Origin: a virus
IMG/VR virus record: IMGVR_UViG_3300032665_000107
Location: 1 to 35,362 of that record
Direction: 5' to 3' (one strand)
DNA length: 35,362 bases
Part shown: positions 29,512-35,362 of the stretch, piece by piece
Numbering within the stretch: the stretch's first letter is position 1
How the letters are laid out: every line of letters starts with the position of its first letter
The notes under the pieces: model-generated
Told to the model about the DNA's origin: nothing
Databases searched by the model: none
The model's input: only the letters and a program-made list of their open reading frames with translations
Translations under genes and position numbers: made by a program

Positions 29512-29537
29512 TTCGTTCTATACAGAAGCTGTGTGGT

Positions 29538-29771
29538 TCAGAAGGCTGTCGTTACGCCATCCCATCCTTGGTCGAAATTCTCGGGCCATTTGCCGATGAG
29601 AACCAATCTCCCGGTCGCCGGATCCTCTTCGTACCCGTAGCCGTAGACCCACTTCCCTTTTCCGTTGAGAGCGGGCACTTCGACCGGACCGTTGAGGTTC
29701 TTCGGGAAGGTGTGGCCGTCATAGGGTCCGCCGACGAGGACGACGGTCCCGGTGATGGTGTCAGTGCTCAT
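29538..29771 (-). CDS. GGPYDGH-motif small protein, copy B (77 aa)
   Basis: ATG 29771 overlaps the portal stop by 11 nt. The protein has VVLVGGPYDGHTFPKNLNGP, VEVPALNG, WVYGYGYEEDP and KWPENFDQGWDGVT, in the same order as the gene at 27696. The repeated motifs suggest a small beta fold with exposed aromatic residues. Function unknown. Finding two paralogues within 2 kb implies a local duplication. Confidence 0.65.
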   Translation of the reverse strand: MSTDTITGTVVLVGGPYDGHTFPKNLNGPVEVPALNGKGKWVYGYGYEEDPATGRLVLIGKWPENFDQGWDGVTTAF

Positions 29772-31596
29772 GTCCGGTACCCGGTCCTTTCGGTTGCCCC
29801 TTCGGCCCCTGGGCCTGCGCGGCCGCTGCTGCCATGGCCTGTTGCTGCATCCGTTGTACCACGTCCTGCCAGTCGGCTACTTGGTGAACCTGAAGAACAT
29901 ACTGCTGATCGACCGCGTGCATGTTGAACAGTGCGTCGGCCTCGGCGATCCGGGCCTGCCGGGAGGTCGGTCTGTCACTACCCGCTGATACGTTGAGGCT
30001 GAATGCCAACGGTGTCATCTCGTACTTCTTGGTCTTCGGATTTCGACTGGGCGAGTAGAAGTGGCGGGAAGCCAGGAGCAAACTGGTCTCTGCTCCCTTG
30101 TCCCCCACGATGGCCACCACCCGGGGTGTGGTGTAGTTCTGGGCGATGAGGTGGCACAGAAGCATCCCTGTGGTCGACAGAGCGGTCTCCATATTGCGCT
30201 GTGAGCCCCTGATCGACACGAACCCTGCTTCCTGGGCCGACTGCATGGTCTGAGCCGCCTGACGCCCCGTACCGAGGGCCCCCTTCTGGGCCGCGTTCAG
30301 TCCGCTGATGTTCTCCATGATCTGTCGCCACAGGTTGATGAGTCCCATGACATCCCCTGACATCGCCGGGGGGGGCAGCCAGGCTGGTTTCGCTCCTTGG
30401 GTGTTGGCTACCGATGCATCCATCGTGAGACGAAGGCCGGCACGATTGACCACCTGCGTCCGGGCGAGACCGGAGTTGGCAACGTCCATGAAGATGGGAT
30501 TGCCGGTGAGCTCGGCGTTCGACTGCATAGCAGCGAGAAGTCGATCGATTGCGATCTGACAGGGAGCGAGATAGCTAACAATGGGGACGGGCCAGAACTC
30601 CCCGGTCTCGTCATCGACATAACGTGAATACGGGTGGTGGTTGTGCTGCCAAAGGTCAGATGCTGTTGTATCGAGGAGTACGTGGTGGCCGGTGAAGACA
30701 ACGACCCTCCACTCGTCAGTGACCACAGTCTCCTCGTCTCCGAGAAGGGGGTCGGTTGTCTCCCGCTCGAAGACGACGTTCTCTCTGATCCAGCACTCAT
30801 AGACGTTCACCCCGTTCTGCAGCACGTTGTCGGCCGATTGGGTTCCCTGTCCCGGTGTCCCCCACGGGGTGCCTGGGTTTCCGGGGATGTTGCCGGGGAC
30901 CACCATCCGGTTGGTCATCCCCGAGTTGGAAGGCGCGGGCCGGGCCGGCTTGTCCGACGTATCCCCGGTCCTGAAGGCGTCGTCCAGGAGTTGCTGGGAG
31001 GTCTCGGGGAACTTTCTGGCGATCTCCTCCATGGACATCCGCTTGATCTCGAACAGGTATCCGGCGTCGTCCATGCAGGTGGCGTGGGGGTCGGGGTAGA
31101 TGTCCCAGGGATCCACCCGCTTCATGGCCACGTTGCCGATCCCACCGTCCAGGCCTGAGTCCCACACCGCCTTGAAGATCCCCGCTCCACAGATGGCTGA
31201 GTCCCACAGGACCAGGGACTGCTGACGAAACCACCCCTGTACCTGCCAGTTCGAGGCCAGGACCAGCTCCATGTGGTGACCGATCTTCTGTTCGTACTGG
31301 GCATAGGCCGACTGGGGATCGACTGCCGGGAAGACATCGAACTGGACCTTCTGGTCGGTCATCCAAGCGATGCGATTACGGATGATCGGGTAGATCTCCG
31401 AGTCCCGCACCCCTGATCCCGGACGGGTGGCAGAGCCTGAGGACCGGTTGAAGGTGAGCATGTAGTTGCGGGCCCACTCTGCGTGTCTCCGCTGCTTGGT
31501 CTCCTTGGAGTCCTGGTAGAGCTCCATGAGACGGGAGGTCAGTCGGAACTGTTCGTATTCGTCCAGTTCCTTCTGGTCGACATCGATCATGGTCAT
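29761..31596 (-). CDS. Portal protein
   Basis: The 611-residue protein begins with a helical clip-preceding region (ELYQDSKETKQRRHAEWARN) and continues through LVLWDSAICGAGIFKAVWDS, VDPWDIYPDP and a long central part. Near the C-terminal third is a helical stretch (QIMENISGLNAAQKGALG), then a Gln/Ala-rich tail. This is the architecture of podovirus-type portals (P22 gp1-like, long with a C-terminal Gln-rich barrel). It lies between terminase and scaffold. It forms the 12-mer channel for DNA entry and exit. Confidence 0.8.
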   Translation of the reverse strand: MTMIDVDQKELDEYEQFRLTSRLMELYQDSKETKQRRHAEWARNYMLTFNRSSGSATRPGSGVRDSEIYPIIRNRIAWMTDQKVQFDVFPAVDPQSAYAQYEQKIGHHMELVLASNWQVQGWFRQQSLVLWDSAICGAGIFKAVWDSGLDGGIGNVAMKRVDPWDIYPDPHATCMDDAGYLFEIKRMSMEEIARKFPETSQQLLDDAFRTGDTSDKPARPAPSNSGMTNRMVVPGNIPGNPGTPWGTPGQGTQSADNVLQNGVNVYECWIRENVVFERETTDPLLGDEETVVTDEWRVVVFTGHHVLLDTTASDLWQHNHHPYSRYVDDETGEFWPVPIVSYLAPCQIAIDRLLAAMQSNAELTGNPIFMDVANSGLARTQVVNRAGLRLTMDASVANTQGAKPAWLPPPAMSGDVMGLINLWRQIMENISGLNAAQKGALGTGRQAAQTMQSAQEAGFVSIRGSQRNMETALSTTGMLLCHLIAQNYTTPRVVAIVGDKGAETSLLLASRHFYSPSRNPKTKKYEMTPLAFSLNVSAGSDRPTSRQARIAEADALFNMHAVDQQYVLQVHQVADWQDVVQRMQQQAMAAAAAQAQGPKGQPKGPGTGHEH

Positions 31597-31946
31597 GAGG
31601 ACTTCACCGCCGCCTCACGTCGCTTGGTCTCATCCAGTGCCGCGATGTGCTCATCGGTGATCCCACAGGCGTCTCGGTCCCGATAGTCGATGGGCTCGTA
31701 GTGGTGCTCGAGCCCGGTGCGGAGGGTCTGTGTCTCGGAGGCCTTCTTCAGTCCGTCCCGGAAGTCGGTCTCGTTGTGGACATAGCGGCCGACGCTCATG
31801 TTGTAGTGGTCCTGGAAGGGAGACTTGGGGTTGAAGGCGAACCTCCGTCGAGAGGTCGCTCCGCAGTTTGGGCATCGCTGCCTATCGCCCCTGGTCAGGG
31901 ACTGGAAGTGTCCACAGGAATCACACAGGTACTCAAACAGGGGCAT
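31593..31946 (-). CDS. FmdB-type zinc-ribbon protein (117 aa)
   Basis: ATG 31946 shares its A with the previous TAA. The N-terminus, MPLFEYLCDSCGHFQSL then RCPNCGATSRRRF, is the CxxC...CxxC zinc ribbon of FmdB-like small regulators. The C-terminal part (VHNETDFRDGLKKASETQTL onward) is helical and charged. Such ribbons sit near phage terminase and portal genes. The role is unknown, possibly as an assembly chaperone or DNA-binding factor. Confidence 0.7.
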   Translation of the reverse strand: MPLFEYLCDSCGHFQSLTRGDRQRCPNCGATSRRRFAFNPKSPFQDHYNMSVGRYVHNETDFRDGLKKASETQTLRTGLEHHYEPIDYRDRDACGITDEHIAALDETKRREAAVKSS

Positions 31947-32116
31947 TAGTCGCGCACCAGAAACTCGGTCCCGTGTTCTGGGCACGGCATAGTCTTTGGG
32001 TCCCGGGTGAACCACTGCGACCACACGATAACCCCGTCTCGTTCATGCCAGCCGGTGCAGCGGTACATCGAGCCCGACAGTTGGCCAGAGCCTCCCGGTT
32101 TGAACCTAGAAGCCAT
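31946..32116 (-). CDS. Small Cys/Trp-rich protein (56 aa)
   Basis: ATG 32116 overlaps the terminase stop by 11 nt. The product has YRCTGWHERDGVIVWSQWF and MPCPEHGTEFLV. C, H and C-P-x-H residues could bind one zinc ion. It lies between the large terminase and the zinc-ribbon gene. Function unknown. Confidence 0.55.
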   Translation of the reverse strand: MASRFKPGGSGQLSGSMYRCTGWHERDGVIVWSQWFTRDPKTMPCPEHGTEFLVRD

Positions 32117-33755
32117 CGCCGATGTCCTCCCAGAATGGCCGGCCGTTGATGTCACCGGAGTAGACCGGGTCGGATCGGGGGGGCTCGAAGACATTCCCTT
32201 CCAGTTCGAGCCTGTAGCTCTGGAACATCTCGGTCGGGTCACGGGACGACTCTAGATCCTGGCAGATGGTTGCGACAGCGATAGCCATGGAGGTCACCGC
32301 ATCGTCACAGCCCTTGGACGAGGCCGGTCCCAGCTCTCCGTAGTCCTTGACCACATAGGCCCCCATCTGGTCATAGGTCAGCTCGTCGTGGATCTTGAGC
32401 ATCCCCTGAGCCAGCTTGTCGATCACAAAGCTCATGGCCATCTGCTTGCGCTTCCAGTTCATCGACCAGCCGAAGGAGTTGGAGACGGCCCCGGGCATCC
32501 GGTCTCCCTGCCGATATCGCCACACGTCGGGGTAGAACATCTTCGAGGTCAGGATGATGATCGAAGCCAGTCCCCCGCCTTCGACCTCGCAGTTCACCGT
32601 GGCCGTGTTGTAGAAATATCCGATCTCGGCCAGTCGGTCGGCGAAGGGGGCTGGGGTGCAGTGACCGTGCCACACCGCCACCTGCTCGAACGTATACCGG
32701 TTGAGGACCTGGATGCAGGCCGGATCACCCCATGAGGTCCGGGTCGGGTCTCCGGCCACCACGTACTTCTGCCCCGGGTGGGGGTACTTGAAGATGGTCA
32801 GCTCTCCATCGGCCGACTGGTGGAACACTCCCTGGGTCTGGGTCGGGTCCTTGATCGGGGAGATGAACCCCTGCACTCCGGACTTGGGCTGGTAGCACTG
32901 GTCCAGTTTGTCGGCCGGGAACAGGTTGCGTCCGGTGACCAGGAAGGCCTCGTGATCGTCGTTGGGATACTCCTGGTTGAACTGTGACACATCGTTGTCA
33001 CAGTTATTCTTGATGCACCACCGTCTCCAAGCCAACTGCGGATAGCCGATGTCGGGGAACTTCTTCATCATCTCCCGCTCTTCGACAGTCAGTTGGTCGT
33101 AACTCAGGGACGTGTTCTTGATCGAGTACTCCTGGTGCAGGAACCACGGAAAGAACATGGGGATGAAGTCCGACTCTCCGGCCTTGGCCGCGAGCCATTG
33201 GGTGTGGAACCAGTTCCCGGCTCCGTTGGCCGTCGACTCGAGCACCATGATCGTGCCCGGTTTGTCGGGCACCGCCTGTTTGAGGGAGAGCATCAGGCTC
33301 TCAGGCTCGGGGTAGAAGGCCACTTCGGAGCAGTGAACGGCGTGGATGGTCTGTCCTCTGCCCACCTCACGGCCTTTGGCTGTGGCGATCTTCATCGATG
33401 ACCCGGTCTCGGTCCAGGAGATCCGCCGAGCCGACTTGTGACCTTCGTGGAACATCTCCCGGAACGGCCAGTTGTCCCACATCAGCTTGGTCATCTCGAA
33501 GAGATACTCGGCATCGGCTGTGGATTTGCTGAGAACCAGGGCATTCGCCCCCTGATGCATGAAGCACCAGTTCAAAAGCAAGGCCTCGGTGGCGGTGGAT
33601 ATCCCCAGTTGACGACCTTTGAGGACGATGATCCGCACCGGCTTGCCGGCGTTCAGTTGCTCCTGGACCTTGGCCACGAACTGCTTCTGGGCCCAAGCGA
33701 ACGGGGTCTCAAAATCCAGGGGCTCAACCGTCAGGTCCTTCGTCTTGATCCGCAT
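32106..33755 (-). CDS. terL: Terminase large subunit
   Basis: I favour ATG 33755 (549 aa) because ATG 33809 would overlap the small subunit by 86 nt. The ATPase domain shows Walker A VLKGRQLGIST (about 45-54), Walker B with acidic SEVAF (about 143-147) and the coupling motif ESTANG. The nuclease domain shows acidic motifs in AGDPTRTSWGD, CEVEGGG and GCDDAVTSMAI. This is the DNA-packaging motor that cuts concatemers and pumps DNA through the portal. The layout terS-terL-portal is standard. Confidence 0.9.
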   Translation of the reverse strand: MRIKTKDLTVEPLDFETPFAWAQKQFVAKVQEQLNAGKPVRIIVLKGRQLGISTATEALLLNWCFMHQGANALVLSKSTADAEYLFEMTKLMWDNWPFREMFHEGHKSARRISWTETGSSMKIATAKGREVGRGQTIHAVHCSEVAFYPEPESLMLSLKQAVPDKPGTIMVLESTANGAGNWFHTQWLAAKAGESDFIPMFFPWFLHQEYSIKNTSLSYDQLTVEEREMMKKFPDIGYPQLAWRRWCIKNNCDNDVSQFNQEYPNDDHEAFLVTGRNLFPADKLDQCYQPKSGVQGFISPIKDPTQTQGVFHQSADGELTIFKYPHPGQKYVVAGDPTRTSWGDPACIQVLNRYTFEQVAVWHGHCTPAPFADRLAEIGYFYNTATVNCEVEGGGLASIIILTSKMFYPDVWRYRQGDRMPGAVSNSFGWSMNWKRKQMAMSFVIDKLAQGMLKIHDELTYDQMGAYVVKDYGELGPASSKGCDDAVTSMAIAVATICQDLESSRDPTEMFQSYRLELEGNVFEPPRSDPVYSGDINGRPFWEDIGDGF

Positions 33756-34164
33756 CTGACGCAGCAACGGCGACAAACGCAGAGGTATCCTCACGGTCAA
33801 GAGGGTCATCGGCTGCTGTGGCCTGCTGGTAGAGATCGAGGAGATCCTGGCGCATGTTGCCCAGAGTCTCGGGGTTCTGACGGGCAGTCAGGGACATGGT
33901 CTTGGAGTTGATGGCCATGATGAACCGGGCTCTGACGTCGTAGGGGGCCTGATGGATCATGGCCTTCATCTCTTCGAGGGCCTCCCACTGCATCCCCGCC
34001 AGTCCTTCGGAGAGCTCGGCCGTCCCATACCGCTGCACCCGGAGCCCGTTCAGCCGCTCCTTGATGTCCAGCACGTCCACTCCGAAGGCCTTGGACAGGG
34101 CTGTCGGAGGCACTCCCACCTCGAGCAGTCGATCGACGATGTCCTCGAACTCCTCGGTGGTCAC
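33724..34164 (-). CDS. terS: Terminase small subunit
   Basis: GTG 34164 overlaps the previous stop as GTGA. The N-terminus is an HTH (FEDIVDRLLEVGVPPTALSK, then VDVLDIKERL), followed by a helical oligomerisation region (EEMKAMIHQAPYDVRARFIM) and an acidic tail. This is the usual layout of phage small terminases that recognise packaging sites. Its 3' end overlaps the large-subunit gene. Confidence 0.7.
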   Translation of the reverse strand: MTTEEFEDIVDRLLEVGVPPTALSKAFGVDVLDIKERLNGLRVQRYGTAELSEGLAGMQWEALEEMKAMIHQAPYDVRARFIMAINSKTMSLTARQNPETLGNMRQDLLDLYQQATAADDPLDREDTSAFVAVAASDADQDEGPDG

Positions 34165-34397
34165 TGCTCATAGCTCTTTTTTCGAACCTCGACGACTAGC
34201 CCACAGGCGAAAGCATCGGCCAGCCTGCGTCCCTGTTCCCTGTCCGACTCGGGGATGAGCAGGACGATCCTCATCTGGCCAGAGGCAAGGTGCTTGGCCT
34301 CGTACAGCTTGGCCTCGAAGGTAGCACTCTCGAAGTCGGAGATCCCCGAGACACCCCGGTTTTCCACAGGTCGAGGAGGCAGGGACACCCCGAGCAA
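34161..34397 (-). CDS. Hypothetical protein (78 aa)
   Basis: I start at TTG 34397 (AGGG seven bases upstream); GTG 34388 is possible. Extending further would overlap the real membrane-protein gene in another frame. The product has a plausible small domain (FESATFEAKLYEAKHLASGQ, then RIVLLIPESDREQGRRLAD and VVEVRKK). No recognised family. Located just before the small terminase. Confidence 0.5.
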   Translation of the reverse strand: MLGVSLPPRPVENRGVSGISDFESATFEAKLYEAKHLASGQMRIVLLIPESDREQGRRLADAFACGLVVEVRKKSYEQ

Positions 34398-34432
34398 CTT
34401 CCCACCCTGAGGAGTGCCGGCGTACTCCCGGG

Positions 34433-34891
34433 CTAGCTCGGCGATGGGGACGACTGGTCCTCTTCGTACACCCCGTGGCCGTTTTCCGATGGTTGCTGCA
34501 GCGTCTCCCAGAGATCGGGAAAGGTTGCCTCTTCCTCCGCCTCCCGGATCATCGCCCCCTGGATGTTGTCGGGAAGGCTTTGCCACAGCTCGTCGGGCCT
34601 CAGCAAGGTCTCGGGCGGCTTCTCGCTCTCGGGCACCTGCTCGATCTTCGGCATCGGACGGCCCAGCAAAAGAAGTTCCGTCAGATCCATTTGCATCTTC
34701 ACCACCAGCGCCGTCTGCGAGATCATCTCCTTCATGGTCTCGTTGGCCTGTGCGCTCTGGCGCTGGGCTGAGATCGAGTGCTTCCCGGCCGAGTCCAGAT
34801 TCCACCACACCAGGAAGATCACCGAGGCTATCGAGACCAAGGAGATCGTCGTGAGGCAAACCACCATCACCAAGATCGTCGAACCAGTCAC
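34433..34891 (-). CDS. Membrane-anchored helical protein (152 aa)
   Basis: GTG 34891 starts a protein with one strong transmembrane segment (ILVMVVCLTTISLVSIASVI, residues 6-30), followed by helices (NETMKEMISQTALVVKMQMD), a charged middle and an acidic Ser-rich tail. A different frame over the same DNA is open but lacks any coding signal, so I treat it as a shadow. Its place upstream of terminase is unusual for a membrane protein; superinfection exclusion or a signalling role is possible. Confidence 0.6.
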   Translation of the reverse strand: MTGSTILVMVVCLTTISLVSIASVIFLVWWNLDSAGKHSISAQRQSAQANETMKEMISQTALVVKMQMDLTELLLLGRPMPKIEQVPESEKPPETLLRPDELWQSLPDNIQGAMIREAEEEATFPDLWETLQQPSENGHGVYEEDQSSPSPS

Positions 34892-34958
34892 TCACACATC
34901 ACCGTTCCCGGTCAGATCGATTGTCCTGGTCATCGGTCCATCCTGTCAGCAACCTCGG

Positions 34959-35222
34959 TCACAGTCCCACCATCCCTTTCATGTCTGGCACCACCCACCA
35001 CTTCTTGGTACACCCTCGACACTTCACATTTCCGTCAGAAGCGAGGACGAGATCGTGCTCATGAGGCGGCGGGGCGTCGTAGAAGAGCTGCATATGGGGT
35101 CCAGGACAGTTGTCCGATTCGTGTTCACGGTGATTGAACAACTGGGGGTTGGAGCACATCTTCTCCACGCTGCGCGACCTCTCGCACCACACGGCTTCGC
35201 CAGAGGGATCGACTGCAAGCAT
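34959..35222 (-). CDS. Small Cys/His-rich protein (87 aa)
   Basis: ATG 35222 is 6 nt downstream of the -10 box at 35229, so it is probably translated from a leaderless message; AGGAT is also nearby. The product has C and H clusters (WCERSRSVEKMCSNPQLFNH, then CPGPHMQLFY) and near the C-terminus VKCRGCTKKWWVV, likely one or two zinc sites. It heads the right-end leftward operon that continues to the terminase. Function unknown. Confidence 0.6.
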   Translation of the reverse strand: MLAVDPSGEAVWCERSRSVEKMCSNPQLFNHREHESDNCPGPHMQLFYDAPPPHEHDLVLASDGNVKCRGCTKKWWVVPDMKGMVGL

Positions 35223-35228
35223 CTGGCT

Positions 35229-35258
35229 ATCCTGTCATGACATCCGTATGCAGGTCAA
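35229..35258 (-). promoter_or_regulatory. Leaderless promoter with TGTCATGACA operator-like site
   Basis: Read leftwards: TTGACC (35258-35253), 18 bp, CAGGAT (35234-35229), 6 nt, ATG 35222. The palindrome TGTCATGACA lies at 35233-35242, in the spacer and reaching the -10. Its first nine bases match the sites at 2379 and 14869. It would drive the packaging/assembly operon. Confidence 0.6.
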
Positions 35259-35311
35259 GAGCGCTAGATATCGCAAGCAAGTGCTAGCTGATGCCCACGG
35301 ATTTTCATCCC

Positions 35312-35335
35312 AAAAAAATCCGGGCCATACCCCGG
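35312..35335 (-). terminator. Rho-independent terminator (leftward)
   Basis: Read leftwards, CCGGG, a 6-nt loop and CCCGG are followed by A and seven T's (35318-35312). It would stop a leftward transcript entering from beyond the right edge just before the promoter at 35229-35258. Confidence 0.75.
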
Positions 35336-35356
35336 CCGGCGCAGGACCGGCGTTTT
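35335..35356 (+). terminator. Possible rightward hairpin with T-run
   Basis: GCCGG (35335-35339), a 7-nt loop and CCGGC (35347-35351) are followed by GTTTT. No rightward gene ends nearby, so it may be part of a bidirectional terminator for transcripts outside the window. Confidence 0.4.
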
Positions 35357-35362
35357 AAAGAC

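Larger units (their letters stand above)
29140..29537. other. Long gap with repeats and a possible broken small gene
   Basis: About 400 nt lack a convincing gene. A leftward frame from ATG 29461 (EVHVDQYQQYQQYQFTLVG) has good codon bias until about 29397. There the bias moves to another frame that reads HPACKDCAIRKPPANPG to a TGA, so a frameshifted zinc-type small gene is possible. The gap also holds three tandem 9-mers (29414-29440), the 10-bp palindrome GTGTTAACAC (29341-29350) and a GCTTGC/GCAAGC inverted repeat. Confidence 0.35.

Noticed and set aside
32980-33005. Perfect 10-bp inverted repeat (AACTGTGACA) inside the large terminase gene
   Set aside because: It lies in well-behaved coding sequence and one such repeat is expected by chance in 35 kb; no promoter or gene boundary is nearby.
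34161-34895. 244-aa leftward frame covering two genes
   Set aside because: Its first two thirds are a GC-rich shadow of the membrane-protein gene in another frame; only the part after 34397 looks coding.
1-35362. CRISPR array, insertion sequence, integrase, replication genes
   Set aside because: No spaced direct repeats of CRISPR type, no transposase or recombinase motif, and no polymerase, primase or helicase motif were found; the repeats present are coding or promoter-linked.

Overview
The window is most of a phage or prophage genome with a podovirus-type virion, and its host is very likely an actinobacterium. From the right end leftwards on the minus strand it encodes small and large terminase, portal, scaffold, major capsid, head proteins, a long nozzle-like tail protein, a short adaptor, and three internal-virion or ejection-type proteins. 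No tape measure, major tail tube or sheath gene is visible. The actinobacterial assignment rests on a WhiB-family regulator, an Rpf-like secreted muralytic domain, a LAFTG-type (class E sortase) C-terminal signal, several apparently leaderless transcripts, and GC-rich codon use. The taxon cannot be named from the sequence.

Layout. (1) 1-2110, plus strand: very short, mostly 4-nt-overlapping early genes (Cys-rich probable zinc proteins, an AlpA/excisionase-like HTH, a LAFTG membrane miniprotein) behind a TTGACA-N18-CATAGT promoter. They end at a perfect 13-bp hairpin (2287-2336). (2) 2378-2826, plus: a leaderless two-gene cassette of a 45-aa protein and an XRE repressor-like protein. It converges with, and overlaps by 4 nt, the last leftward late gene. 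(3) 2823-8811, minus: tail-fibre and appendage-like genes, a seven-bladed YVTN propeller and two small membrane proteins that may belong to lysis. (4) 8804-14849, minus: an accessory block with an HNH nuclease, WhiB fusion, Rpf-like muralytic protein (with a second open frame inside it), permuted papain-like peptidase, an Acb2/Tad1-like candidate, a pentapeptide-repeat protein and a Rad52-like annealing candidate. It is interleaved with micro-ORFs that share a repeated N-terminal peptide. (5) 14895-16231, minus: a GH25-like lysozyme, a coiled-coil protein and a second XRE protein. (6) 16232-16390: a tRNA-3'-half-like sequence that could be an attP core. (7) 16391-35222, minus: virion morphogenesis and packaging.

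Regulation. The 9-mer TGTCATGAC occurs at three places on the plus strand: 2379, 14869 and 35233. Each lies within a predicted promoter whose -10 box ends exactly 6 nt before a start codon, so the transcripts should be leaderless. The three promoters drive the repressor cassette, the recombination/accessory block and the right-end packaging block. A simple model is one repressor (probably the XRE protein at 2548) acting on three operators. No integrase, DNA polymerase, helicase or primase is visible, so those genes lie outside the window or the phage depends on its host for them.
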